Below are positions 28,144-36,247 of a stretch of 64,000 nt of DNA, piece after piece. Origin of the DNA: Candidatus Terasakiella magnetica (GTDB taxonomy: Bacteria > Pseudomonadota > Alphaproteobacteria > Rhodospirillales > Terasakiellaceae); contig NZ_FLYE01000023.1 in NCBI RefSeq assembly GCF_900093605.1, forward strand, positions 263,830-327,829, in the 5' to 3' direction. Under the pieces are notes generated by a model, which had not been told where the DNA came from, searched no databases, and saw nothing but the letters and a program-made list of their open reading frames with translations. Numbering within the stretch: position 1 is the stretch's first letter; each line of letters starts with the position of its first letter. The translations under genes were made by a program, and so were the position numbers.

Positions 28144-29358
28144 TTATATCTGAGGTCGTCTTTCTTTGATAACCGCTTCTGTTGGCCAAAATTCAGGCCC
28201 ATCGGCATAATACCAGTCCGTCATGATGTTTTTACCTTCATGGTGGCGCAAGCGTCCGATAAAGGCCCCCATTGAAGATTGGTGATCGCTTTTTCGAAAA
28301 TGCACCATGCCAAGGGGCCTGTCAAAATAGAGCCCTTCAAAATGGCGATGAAGGTCGTTTTTATCTTCCTCTTTATGCTGCTTATAGGCACTTGCGATAG
28401 AGAGAAGGGTCATATAACCCACAAGAGAGCCCAGCATGGGCGGTTCTTCAAACCGGGCGAGGTATTTTTTGACAAACTCTTTATGGGCATGGGTTTGGAT
28501 TTGGTCCCATGGATAGCCCGTGACAATCCAATTATCACAGGCGGGTGAGGTGATCCTATTTAAATATTCCGGCTCACCCGTAAGGAGGCTGACAACGGAT
28601 TTATCTTTAAAAAAGTCGCTTTTTTCTGCCTGTGTGATGAGCTTTTCCAAATCAGATGAAAAGGTCACGTTAAAGAGGGCATCAATGTTTTTATTGGAAA
28701 GATTGTTGATCACTTTTTCAGGATTGATGTTGAACAGCTCGACCCATTCATCATGGATAAATTCCACATCGGGGCGTGCTTTATTGATGAAACTTTTGAA
28801 GTTCTCAACAGCGGAGCGACCATATTCATAATCTGGCGCAATGCAGGCCCAACGCCCAACAGGAAGTTTCGCGGCCTCTTTTGCCAGCATATGGGCTTGG
28901 GTATAGGTACTTGGGCGCAGGCGGAAAGTATAAGGATTCCCTTGTTCTAAGGTGAGCTCATCACTTAAAGGTTCCGCTGCAATAAAAGGGATTTGGCTTT
29001 GATGGGCATATTTTGAAACAGCTAAACCCACATTGGAAAGAAAAGTGCCACTAAGGATATCAACGCCTTTTTGTTCAACAAGGAAACGTGCTGCATTGAC
29101 AGCTTCTGAAGGCCGTCCCTTATCATTTTGCGACAGTACTTCAATGGGCTTGTTATTAATCCCGCCACTGATATTGACCTGTTCAAGGGCAAGGGTCCAG
29201 CCTTTGCGATAGGGCAGGGTGAAACGGTTGATGCTGGGGATATAGCTGTTGATGTCGCCAATAAGGATGGGTTTGTGACGGGCATGGACAAGGGAGGGCA
29301 GGCTCAGTGCGGCTGCACCTCCAATTGCGATTTTAAGTACATTGCGTCGAGTGAGCAT
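28144..29358 (-). CDS. Tat-exported ABC transporter substrate-binding protein (branched-chain amino acid type)
   Basis: A 404-residue periplasmic-binding protein of the LivK/UrtA-like type I fold. The N-terminus MLTRRNVLKIAIGGAAALSL has a twin-arginine motif (TRRNVLK), a hydrophobic stretch and an AHAR-like cleavage region, so export is probably by Tat. The body shows ILIGDINSYIPSINRF, DKGRPSEAVNAARFLVEQKG, CIAPDYEYGRSAVENFKSF and a C-terminal GPEFWPTEAVI typical of the family. No permease or ATPase genes are nearby, so it is an orphan component or serves a sensor. Ligand unknown. SRAP follows in the same operon. Confidence 0.88.
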   Translation of the reverse strand: MLTRRNVLKIAIGGAAALSLPSLVHARHKPILIGDINSYIPSINRFTLPYRKGWTLALEQVNISGGINNKPIEVLSQNDKGRPSEAVNAARFLVEQKGVDILSGTFLSNVGLAVSKYAHQSQIPFIAAEPLSDELTLEQGNPYTFRLRPSTYTQAHMLAKEAAKLPVGRWACIAPDYEYGRSAVENFKSFINKARPDVEFIHDEWVELFNINPEKVINNLSNKNIDALFNVTFSSDLEKLITQAEKSDFFKDKSVVSLLTGEPEYLNRITSPACDNWIVTGYPWDQIQTHAHKEFVKKYLARFEEPPMLGSLVGYMTLLSIASAYKQHKEEDKNDLHRHFEGLYFDRPLGMVHFRKSDHQSSMGAFIGRLRHHEGKNIMTDWYYADGPEFWPTEAVIKERRPQI

Positions 29359-29456
29359 AGGGCACTTCCTTCACATTCCACCTTGTTCATAGTATAAGCT
29401 GACATGCATTCCTGCAACATGTTCCCCACCGCCGTCTTAAAGTTAATGAGAAATCC

Positions 29457-30122
29457 ATGAAAGCTGAACTTCCTGCAAATGTAACACTTGGTTCTGACCA
29501 TATCTGGTGTCAGGTTTTTGAAAGTGCAAAACGGTTTGAAACGCCAAGGCCCGCCTTGTTTCTGGATCGTGACGGGGTGATTGTGGAGGAAGTGCATTAT
29601 CTGCATAAAGTTGAAGATGTCGCCCTGATAAAAGGGGCAGCAGATATTATTGCACAGGCCAATCAGCGCGATATTCCGGTTGTGATTGTTACAAATCAGT
29701 CAGGGCTGGCGCGCGATATGTTTGATTGGCAGGATTTCAACGCCGTGCAAGAACGCATGCATGAACTGCTGGTAAATGAAAATGGGGCTTATGTGGATGC
29801 GGTTTATGCTTGCCCCTTTCATAAAGTGGGCAAAGAGCCGTTTAACCATCCCTCACATGAAGCGAGAAAACCTAATCCGGGTATGTTGTTGCGTGCCTTT
29901 GATGCAATGGCTATTACAACGCAAGGCTCATGGGTTGTTGGGGATAAGGCAGGGGACTTAAAAGCCGGATTAAACGGTGGGATTTCAGGTGGTATGCACG
30001 TGCTAACAGGCCACGGCCGTGATGATGGCGAGGTGGAGAATGCACAAAACCTGCAAAGTGAGACGTTTGAGGTCAAGATGTTGAACTCCATTGCTGAAGT
30101 TCAAATCAACTCGATATTTTAG
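29457..30122 (+). CDS. HAD-IIIA phosphatase, GmhB/histidinol-phosphatase-like
   Basis: A 221-residue HAD phosphatase. The nucleophile motif is PALFLDRDGVIVEEVHYL, motif II is VVIVTNQSGLARDMF, and the C-terminal motif is KPNPGMLLRAF followed by WVVGDKAGDLKAGLNGG. This layout is that of GmhB, which dephosphorylates heptose 1,7-bisphosphate for LPS core. The zinc loop is incomplete: CPFH is present, but the C-x-C just before RKP reads HEARKP. It may therefore act without zinc or on another sugar or polyol phosphate. Its 3' end overlaps the convergent MarR gene by four bases. Confidence 0.85.
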   Translation: MKAELPANVTLGSDHIWCQVFESAKRFETPRPALFLDRDGVIVEEVHYLHKVEDVALIKGAADIIAQANQRDIPVVIVTNQSGLARDMFDWQDFNAVQERMHELLVNENGAYVDAVYACPFHKVGKEPFNHPSHEARKPNPGMLLRAFDAMAITTQGSWVVGDKAGDLKAGLNGGISGGMHVLTGHGRDDGEVENAQNLQSETFEVKMLNSIAEVQINSIF

Positions 30123-30577
30123 TCATTAGGCCCATAATGGATATAATCGGTCCATGTGCGCTCAAGACGTTTTAAGGCTTTTAGCGTCACTTCAACTTCA
30201 ATAGGTGTTAAACCAAACGCTTTCATGGTTTGAGCGTGATGGTCTTCCATTTTCTTTAAGTTTTCAGTGAATTCAAGCGCTTTTTTGGTCAACTTTACGT
30301 TGACGGATCGACGATCATGTGGAGAGCGTTTTTGCTCAAGAAAGCCCGTTTCGGTTAGTTTCTTAATATTGTAAGAAACGTTGGAACCTTGATAATATCC
30401 TCGCTCGATTAAATCCCGTATCGCGATTTCTTCATCGCCAATATTGGCAAGAAGCAATGCTTGAACAGCGTTTAGATCTTTAATTTCCAAACGGTTTAAT
30501 TCAGCGCGCAACACATCAAGAAAGCGACGGTGCAAACGTTCGATCATTCGGGTGAGATCGAGATATTCTTTTTTCAT
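30119..30577 (-). CDS. MarR-family regulator, LdtR-like
   Basis: A 152-residue winged-helix protein. The DNA-binding core is IAIRDLIERGYYQGSNVSYN, then IKKLTETGFLEQKRSPHDRR, the MarR recognition helix and wing. The GSNVSYNIKKL wording resembles the alphaproteobacterial LdtR group, which controls L,D-transpeptidase and stress genes, but this is resemblance from memory. No obvious target lies next to it. The start ATG is followed by KKEYLDLTRMIERLHRRF, a typical dimerisation helix. Confidence 0.85.
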   Translation of the reverse strand: MKKEYLDLTRMIERLHRRFLDVLRAELNRLEIKDLNAVQALLLANIGDEEIAIRDLIERGYYQGSNVSYNIKKLTETGFLEQKRSPHDRRSVNVKLTKKALEFTENLKKMEDHHAQTMKAFGLTPIEVEVTLKALKRLERTWTDYIHYGPND

Positions 30578-30638
30578 CCTACTGCCCTAGAATCCCTATA
30601 CCTGATTTACTTATGACATGATCATGATTTGATTTCAA

Positions 30639-31226
30639 TCAGAGATGACTTGTGAAAACCTCTTCTAGCACATCGGGAATGTCTTCAAAACACTCAAATA
30701 CAGATTTTGCGGTTTTTACAAGGCAGTAAAGGTCGCGCACGCCTTCATGGGCAAATCCTCCCGCAATGGTTGCTTCTACAAGTTGATGAAATGGTTGCCA
30801 GTAATCTTTGGTATCTAACACAATGATGGGCTTGTTATGCAGGCGTAGTTGTTTCCATGTCATAATCTCAAATGTTTCATCCATGGTGCCCAAGCCTCCG
30901 GGCAGTACGATAAAACCGTCTGATTTTTCAAACATGGTGCGTTTTCGCTCATGCATGCTTTCTGTGATAATCAGCTCGCTCAGGCCATGGTGACCGACTT
31001 CATGTTTTTGTAAAAACTCTGGGATAACGCCTGTTACACGCCCGCCATGATCAAGGATTTCTTGGGCAATGATACCCATAATGCCGATTGAACCACCGCC
31101 ATATACCAGTTCAATTTCCTTCTTCGCCATCATGCGGGCCAGTGCTTTGGCTTCTTCAACATATGTTGGATCATTGCCGTTTTTTGACCCACAAAATACA
31201 CATAGGGATTTTGGTTGAAAGCTCAT
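30639..31226 (-). CDS. LOG-family protein (TIGR00730), probable nucleoside 5'-monophosphate phosphoribohydrolase
   Basis: A 195-residue Rossmann-like protein with LCVFCGSKNGNDPTYVEEAK, LVYGGGSIGIMGIIAQEIL, the active-site motif GFIVLPGGLGTMDETFEIMTW (Arg/Lys and PGGxGTxxE) and LHNKPIIVLDTKDYW. Family members cleave AMP or cytokinin nucleotides to the base and ribose 5-phosphate. In bacteria without plant hosts the physiological role is not clear. It is a single gene, divergent from the membrane protein gene at 31281. Confidence 0.92.
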   Translation of the reverse strand: MSFQPKSLCVFCGSKNGNDPTYVEEAKALARMMAKKEIELVYGGGSIGIMGIIAQEILDHGGRVTGVIPEFLQKHEVGHHGLSELIITESMHERKRTMFEKSDGFIVLPGGLGTMDETFEIMTWKQLRLHNKPIIVLDTKDYWQPFHQLVEATIAGGFAHEGVRDLYCLVKTAKSVFECFEDIPDVLEEVFTSHL

Positions 31227-31280
31227 TTTAGCCCCGCTTTTTGAAACGCTTTGGTAACTCTTTGGCGTTATCTTAACATC

Positions 31281-32138
31281 ATGACGGATTTATTTAACAG
31301 CGCCTTGTTTCTCTCTCTTCTTTTCCCCGCCATTACGGTGATGGGGGTCGTGCCGCTTTTGCGTTGGGCACTGAGTGGTGAAAAGCAGGAAGTCTTTGCT
31401 TCGCTCAGCATCGGCCTTGGCTGCCTGATGGGGGTGATCACAGCCTTTGGACGGGTGGGGGAACCTTTCCAGTTTGGTATGAATGCCATGGCCTATGGCC
31501 TTGGTTTTGTAACGATATTTGCGTTGGTCTATAGTCTTTTATTTAACAATCAAATACTTAAATTGCTCAGTAGTATCGCTGCTATCCTTATTTGGGTGTG
31601 GATATTAACCGGCATGTCCCTTGAACTTGAGATGTTGATAAAAGCATCTTTGGCAGGAAGTGTCTTGTTGGTGCTTAGTCTCGTAATTGGGCTTAAATCA
31701 AGAGGGCAGTTTGTTACAGCTCAAAACTTGGCAAGTTCTGTTATTCCCTTAATCATTATGGCGGCCACATTAGGCCTGTTTGCTTCTTGGGTGGGCGATA
31801 TCATGGCGAGAAACTTTGCCATTGCCCTTTGTGTGGTTGGGGTTTGTGCATTATTTTGGAAAATCCCGAAATTTGCTTTTAACTTTCAAGAAAATGCCAT
31901 TTTACCACTGTCTTTAAGTGTGGCGGCATTGGGCTGGGATATGTGGCTTCAAGGTCATACACCTTTATTGAGTTTGGCTTGCCTGAGCATGGCCCTTTTT
32001 AGTCATCGCGCTGTTGAAAAGCTACTTGAAGGGCGATCTTTGCGCATTATAGGTCTTCAACATCTGGTCTTAGTTGCATTTTGTCTGCTGCCTGTGGTGT
32101 TGAGCCTTGTTTTTTTTGATATTTTACGGGCCTTGTAA
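31281..32138 (+). CDS. Hypothetical multi-spanning membrane protein
   Basis: An unrecognised protein of about 285 residues, hydrophobic almost throughout. Eight or nine membrane segments can be seen, beginning LFLSLLFPAITVMGVVPLLR and ending VLVAFCLLPVVLSLVFFDIL. Polar loops are short and no catalytic motif stands out. I chose the ATG at 31281; an in-frame TTG ten codons upstream is less likely. It is followed by the LysM protein gene 85 bases on, which may be co-transcribed. Confidence 0.75.
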   Translation: MTDLFNSALFLSLLFPAITVMGVVPLLRWALSGEKQEVFASLSIGLGCLMGVITAFGRVGEPFQFGMNAMAYGLGFVTIFALVYSLLFNNQILKLLSSIAAILIWVWILTGMSLELEMLIKASLAGSVLLVLSLVIGLKSRGQFVTAQNLASSVIPLIIMAATLGLFASWVGDIMARNFAIALCVVGVCALFWKIPKFAFNFQENAILPLSLSVAALGWDMWLQGHTPLLSLACLSMALFSHRAVEKLLEGRSLRIIGLQHLVLVAFCLLPVVLSLVFFDILRAL

Positions 32139-32223
32139 GATTTCTTGAATTGCGCTTACACTCGTTTAGGTCTAGTCTGTTTGATAATTGAATAGGACAT
32201 ATACTTACGGGGTGGAGAGTAAT

Positions 32224-33186
32224 TTGCGTTCAATCATTCTTATTGGCTTAGGTCTTGTTGCTGCTGGCGTTGCGATTTTTTTGACAATGTCGGGCGATGA
32301 TGATGCCACATTAAAGGCACAGCAGAATGAAGCGCAAAAATCAGCCCCTGCTGTGACGGCGACGAAAAAAGCCACCAAGAAAACCCAAAATGTCATTCCA
32401 AGCTTTGATGTGGTGCGCCTAAACCCAGATGGGGATGTGGTGATGGCAGGGCGTGCAACGGGCCTTGCAGAAGTCACCGTGTTAGATAGCGATACGGTCC
32501 TTGGGAATATTAAAGCAGATAATCGTGGGGAATGGGTGTTTTTACCCACAAGCCCGCTTGAAACGGGTGAGCGCGAATTAAGCCTGCGCAGCTTGAACCC
32601 TGATGGTTCGGTTATGACATCCAAGGATATTGTCGTATTGATCGTGCCTGAAGTTAAGGGCGAGACAGCCTTGGCTGTGACCATGCCACGCGATGGTAAA
32701 GGTGCTGTGAAAGCCTTGCAAGTGCCTGGTGCGCAAGGGCTAACCCTTTCCATTGATGCGGTGAATTACGATGAAAAGGGCCAATTGTCCATTTCAGGTG
32801 CTGCACCGGAAGATGGCGTGGTCTTTTTATATCTGGATCAAAACTTCTTGGGCAATACGGTTGCGGATGATCGCGGCAGTTGGACCCTTTCACCAGATAA
32901 AAGCGTTAAGCCGGGTGTCTATCAGCTACGTGCAGACCATGTCGATGAAAACCAAAAAGTCCTCAATCGTGTGACTATTCCTTTTGCACGTGCAGAAAAT
33001 GATACTGAAATTCCAAAAGAGCGCCGCATTGTCGTGCAGCCGGGCAACAGCCTATGGCGCATTGCGCGTCGTGTTTACGGAACGGGCTATGATTTTGCGG
33101 TGATCTATCAAGCTAATGAGGATCAGATCAGTGACCCAAATCTGATTTATCCCGGTCAGGTTTTTGAAATTCCTGAAGGGCAATAA
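32224..33186 (+). CDS. LysM-domain envelope protein with N-terminal membrane anchor
   Basis: About 320 residues. A hydrophobic N-terminal segment (SIILIGLGLVAAGVAIFL) anchors it or serves as a signal, then come an Ala/Lys-rich linker and two Ig-like beta repeats (VVMAGRATGLAEVTVL and LSISGAAPEDGVVFLYLD). A C-terminal LysM domain follows (RIVVQPGNSLWRIARRVYG, YQANEDQISDPNLIYPGQVF), which binds peptidoglycan. GGAG at 32215-32218 is well placed for the TTG at 32224; a GTG at 32212 and a TTG at 32188 are alternatives. The protein family is common in alphaproteobacteria; its partners are unknown. Confidence 0.85.
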   Translation: MRSIILIGLGLVAAGVAIFLTMSGDDDATLKAQQNEAQKSAPAVTATKKATKKTQNVIPSFDVVRLNPDGDVVMAGRATGLAEVTVLDSDTVLGNIKADNRGEWVFLPTSPLETGERELSLRSLNPDGSVMTSKDIVVLIVPEVKGETALAVTMPRDGKGAVKALQVPGAQGLTLSIDAVNYDEKGQLSISGAAPEDGVVFLYLDQNFLGNTVADDRGSWTLSPDKSVKPGVYQLRADHVDENQKVLNRVTIPFARAENDTEIPKERRIVVQPGNSLWRIARRVYGTGYDFAVIYQANEDQISDPNLIYPGQVFEIPEGQ

Positions 33187-33201
33187 GCTTAATTCGCTTT
33201 T

Positions 33202-33843
33202 TTATTTAGGTTTGATTTTTACTTTTGGAGTCAGTTTGACTTTAAAGGTTTTATGGGCTTTGACCACAGGCTTTAAAGTAACGTTTACTTTTTCAGCATC
33301 CGTTTGTTCTTCTTCAACAAGGCTATCTTGTTTCTTTTTATAATGCGCTGGTGCGGGGGTGCTGGCCTGTTTGGGCGGCTGTAAGATTGTTACAAGCTGC
33401 AAGTAAGGCTTGACCATTAAGAGGACTTTGGTTGTTTCTGCCAAAACCACTTTGGGCGAGAGGGAGCCTTCAAACTCGATCGTATCAATCAAAAGAATGT
33501 TTTGTTTGCTATCTACTTGGACACTTCCGCCCAAGGCGCGCCCTGCTGCGCGCACAACGGCGAGAACATTGGCGCGCGAAAAAGCGCTTTCATAGGTATA
33601 GGGTAATTTACCAATAGCCCCATGAATATGCAGGTGGGACTTGGTGCCACGTTGTTCTACATTAACCGAAAACCAGTAACCTTGATATTCGACCATAAAG
33701 TCGAGATCACTTTTACCCGAAGACAGCATGAGTTCTTTGCCATCTGCTTCAATTCTATCTGTTAGGGATAAAGCGCCGCTTTGGACTGCGCTAAATTCCA
33801 CCAAACTTTTGGCTGCTTTTGGAAAATCTGTCGAAGTACCCAC
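33202..33843 (-). CDS. Conserved-looking hypothetical protein with Lys-rich C-terminal tail
   Basis: I do not recognise this 213-residue protein. The first 145 residues look like a compact alpha/beta domain (VEYQGYWFSVNVEQRGTKSH, LPYTYESAFSRANVLAVVRA). The last 65 residues are a low-complexity, Pro/Lys/Val-rich tail (VKLTPKVKIKPK at the end) that could bind nucleic acid or membrane. The start is taken as the GTG at 33843, eight bases after AGGA; the adjacent TTG is also possible. No signal peptide is seen. It converges with the LysM gene. Confidence 0.65.
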   Translation of the reverse strand: MGTSTDFPKAAKSLVEFSAVQSGALSLTDRIEADGKELMLSSGKSDLDFMVEYQGYWFSVNVEQRGTKSHLHIHGAIGKLPYTYESAFSRANVLAVVRAAGRALGGSVQVDSKQNILLIDTIEFEGSLSPKVVLAETTKVLLMVKPYLQLVTILQPPKQASTPAPAHYKKKQDSLVEEEQTDAEKVNVTLKPVVKAHKTFKVKLTPKVKIKPK

Positions 33844-34023
33844 CAAAACAATCCTATTTTTTATACATTTAGCTCAATCTAACATGCATTGTTGATGCAA
33901 ACAAATCATATAATTAAAGACAGTTGAGTTGTAATTTGATAGCTTGTGGCTTAAGAAGGCGGGCTGAAAAACGGTTCGCCTCTAATAAAATTAAAGACCT
34001 GTGCACGGGTGAAGTGAGATAAA

Positions 34024-34839
34024 ATGACAGAGAAACCTCGTCCCAAACTAAGAAGATTACCGATCAATCGGTTGATCCCCAATATGTTGACGGTTTCTGC
34101 CTTGTGTGCAGGGATGACAGCGATTAACTTTGCTTCTCGTGAAATGTGGGAGGCTTCTGTTTTTGCCATTGTGGTTGCGGCAATTTTAGATGGGCTTGAT
34201 GGTCGCGTGGCCCGCATGTTAAATGCACAAAGCAAGTTTGGCGCAGAACTGGATTCTTTATCGGATTTTGTCAGTTTTGGTGTGGCCCCGCCTATGATCC
34301 TGTATTTCTGGGTGTTAGAAGGTGCGGGCCGCGTGGGCTGGGTGTTTGTGCTGTTCTTCTCTGTCTGTATGGCGTTGCGTTTGGCACGCTTTAATACCGC
34401 CCTTGAAGATCCAAATAAGCAGGCATGGGAGAATAATTTCTTCACAGGCGTGCCAGCTCCGGCTGGTGCCTTGTTGATTATGTATCCGCTGGTACTGTCT
34501 TTCATGTTTGGGGATGATCTCTTTAGAAGTCCGTTTATGGCAGGCTTCTTCCTGTCTATCATCGGGGGCTTGATGGTCAGCCGCATTCCAACCTTTTCCT
34601 TTAAAAAGGCGAAAATTCCAGCAGCTTATGTCTTGCCGGTGATGATTGCAGTGGGGCTTTTTGTCGCCTTTTTGGTCAGCGCACCTTGGGCGATGCTCTC
34701 GGTTATTGGAGCGATTTATCTGGGCAGTATCCCCATGTCTTTCCAATCCTATCGCAAATGGAAAAAACGCGCTGCCGATGGCGAGTTGGAAGAAGACGAA
34801 GAAATAGATGTAGATACATCGGTCAAAGAAGATAACTAA
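34024..34839 (+). CDS. pssA: CDP-diacylglycerol-serine O-phosphatidyltransferase
   Basis: A membrane enzyme that makes phosphatidylserine from CDP-diacylglycerol and L-serine, the precursor of phosphatidylethanolamine. The 271-residue type II protein has the CDP-alcohol phosphotransferase motif at residues about 59-81 (DGLDGRVAR, then GAELDSLSD). It also has MALRLARFNTA and NNFFTGVPAPAGALL, which are specific to PssA, six to eight membrane segments, and an acidic C-terminal tail. The usual partner psd is not found directly upstream here. A bidirectional-looking terminator follows. Confidence 0.95.
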   Translation: MTEKPRPKLRRLPINRLIPNMLTVSALCAGMTAINFASREMWEASVFAIVVAAILDGLDGRVARMLNAQSKFGAELDSLSDFVSFGVAPPMILYFWVLEGAGRVGWVFVLFFSVCMALRLARFNTALEDPNKQAWENNFFTGVPAPAGALLIMYPLVLSFMFGDDLFRSPFMAGFFLSIIGGLMVSRIPTFSFKKAKIPAAYVLPVMIAVGLFVAFLVSAPWAMLSVIGAIYLGSIPMSFQSYRKWKKRAADGELEEDEEIDVDTSVKEDN

Positions 34840-34844
34840 AAAAG

Positions 34845-34871
34845 AAGGGCTCCAAAATTGGGAGCCCTTTT
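34845..34871. terminator. Terminator between pssA and the convergent periplasmic protein gene
   Basis: A 9-bp stem (34845-34853 with 34861-34869, AAGGGCTCC/GGAGCCCTT) has T residues on its 3' side and A residues on its 5' side, so it can serve both the plus-strand pssA and the minus-strand gene ending at 34909. Confidence 0.85.
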
Positions 34872-34908
34872 AGTTTGTCGGGGAGGGTATGAATGAAGGG
34901 GAGAGGGC

Positions 34909-35331
34909 TTAGCGCATTGGGCCTTTGAAACCTGTTTTTGGGTCAACCACAAAGGTTTCAACAAGGGAATTGTCTTTGGTGACCAGCTGGGCAATGATTT
35001 TGCCGTCTTTATCCAGTGTGACTTCACCGACTTTTAGATTGTCGTTGCCGCGCCACGCCAGCTTGCCTTCCATAATTTCTTTTACGCGCTCTGGTGTGAG
35101 TTTGAGGTCAAAATCACCATCTTTCATGAAGCGGGCCATGTGTTTGCCGCCCATAAAGCCCATGCCCATATGCTCACCACGGTGCATGTGACCATATTCA
35201 CCACCTTTGCCATATTTGCCTTTAGGGCACCAGCCGCGACCATCGTCATCGTCATCGGCAATGGCCATTGTGGTTAAGCCAACAAGGGCGAGGGCACTGA
35301 CAGCGCTAAGAATAAGTGTTGTGCGTTTCAT
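34909..35331 (-). CDS. Exported acidic, Met/His-rich periplasmic protein
   Basis: About 140 residues starting MKRTTLILSAVSALALVGLT, a clear Sec signal peptide; TAGGAGACTTACA precedes this ATG, and an ATG 23 codons upstream is not used. The mature part opens with DDDDDGRGW, then a Gly/His/Met-rich stretch (GEYGHMHRGEHMGMGFMGG) that could bind metal ions, then a folded-looking domain (LTPERVKEIMEGKLAW, VGEVTLDKDGKIIAQLVT). I do not recognise the family; the last part faintly resembles PepSY-like repeats. It is divergent from a two-component pair whose sensor has its own Asp/His-rich periplasmic loop, so it is probably controlled by that pair. Confidence 0.82.
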   Translation of the reverse strand: MKRTTLILSAVSALALVGLTTMAIADDDDDGRGWCPKGKYGKGGEYGHMHRGEHMGMGFMGGKHMARFMKDGDFDLKLTPERVKEIMEGKLAWRGNDNLKVGEVTLDKDGKIIAQLVTKDNSLVETFVVDPKTGFKGPMR

Positions 35332-35465
35332 TGTAAGTCTCCTATGAGGTAAGATGTTGGCGATCAGTGTGTTCGCCCTTTCGATACATTCATTAAACAC
35401 CCTGCCTGTAACGCTTATGTGTCGAAAAACGCCCTAAAAGGTGACTGATTGTTTCAGAGCCAAAT

Positions 35466-35485
35466 TCTGTTACAGTCTGTTACAG
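35466..35485. promoter_or_regulatory. Tandem 10-bp direct repeat in the divergent regulatory region
   Basis: TCTGTTACAG occurs twice in direct succession, a spacing of exactly one helical turn. This is the arrangement favoured by OmpR/PhoB-family dimers. It lies 44 bases upstream of the response regulator start and 134 bases upstream of the periplasmic protein start. Confidence 0.5.
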
Positions 35486-35528
35486 TAATGCCCGATACCT
35501 GTTTAAAAGAGTGCGATATAGTAAGGTT

Positions 35529-36245
35529 ATGGATAAGCAAGCACATATACTCGTCGTTGATGACGACCGTGAAATCCGCGATCTGGTCGCGAAGTTTCTC
35601 AAACAGCATAATCTGCGTGTAACCACCGCACAGGATGGACGCGAGATGAAACGTGCTATTGAAGACTGGGCCATTGATCTGGTAGTTCTTGATGTGATGA
35701 TGCCCGGTGAAGATGGCTTGACCCTATGTCGTAACCTGCGCGCGAGCTCAAACCTGCCTGTGATTATGTTAACGGCAATGGGTGAAGATACTGATCGCAT
35801 CATCGGGCTTGAAATGGGCGCTGATGATTATATCGCCAAACCTTTTAACCCGCGTGAATTGCTGGCCCGCATCAAGGCTGTCTTGCGCAGAACAGGCGCG
35901 ATGCAAGAGGCACCCGTTGATGAAAATGTGGAATGTTTCAGGTTTAATGGTTGGGAGTTTAAGCCCGATCAACGTGAGCTTTTAAATGAAGAAGCCGTGC
36001 TTGTGTCGCTAAGTCGGGGGGAGTTTGAACTGCTTGATACATTTGTGCGCCACCCCAACCGCGTGCTTAATCGTGACCAGCTTTTAGATATGGCACGTGG
36101 GCGTGAAGCCATACCGTTTGATCGCGCTATTGATGTTCAAGTTAGTCGCCTGCGCAAAAAATTAAAAGATGATCCGAAAAACCCAGCCACAATTAAAACA
36201 GTGCGTGGCGGGGGCTATATGTTTTCTGCCAAGGTGGAGAAGTGA
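35529..36245 (+). CDS. OmpR-family response regulator
   Basis: About 238 residues: receiver (ILVVDDDREIRDLVAKFLKQ, DLVVLDVMMPGEDGLTLCRN with the phosphoacceptor Asp, VIMLTAMGEDTD, DDYIAKPFNPRELLARIKAV) followed by a winged-helix DNA-binding domain (LSRGEFELLDTFVRHPNRVL, IDVQVSRLRKKLKDDPKNPA and TVRGGGYMF). The ATG at 35529 follows GTAAGG; a GTG at 35511 would extend it by six residues. The cognate sensor follows two bases after the stop. The tandem repeat at 35466-35485 is a likely binding site. Confidence 0.94.
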   Translation: MDKQAHILVVDDDREIRDLVAKFLKQHNLRVTTAQDGREMKRAIEDWAIDLVVLDVMMPGEDGLTLCRNLRASSNLPVIMLTAMGEDTDRIIGLEMGADDYIAKPFNPRELLARIKAVLRRTGAMQEAPVDENVECFRFNGWEFKPDQRELLNEEAVLVSLSRGEFELLDTFVRHPNRVLNRDQLLDMARGREAIPFDRAIDVQVSRLRKKLKDDPKNPATIKTVRGGGYMFSAKVEK

Positions 36246-36247
36246 TC

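Noticed and set aside
33951..34586. 211-codon open frame opposite pssA
   Set aside because: Antisense to pssA, which has the complete CDP-alcohol phosphotransferase motif; the composition is shadow-like.
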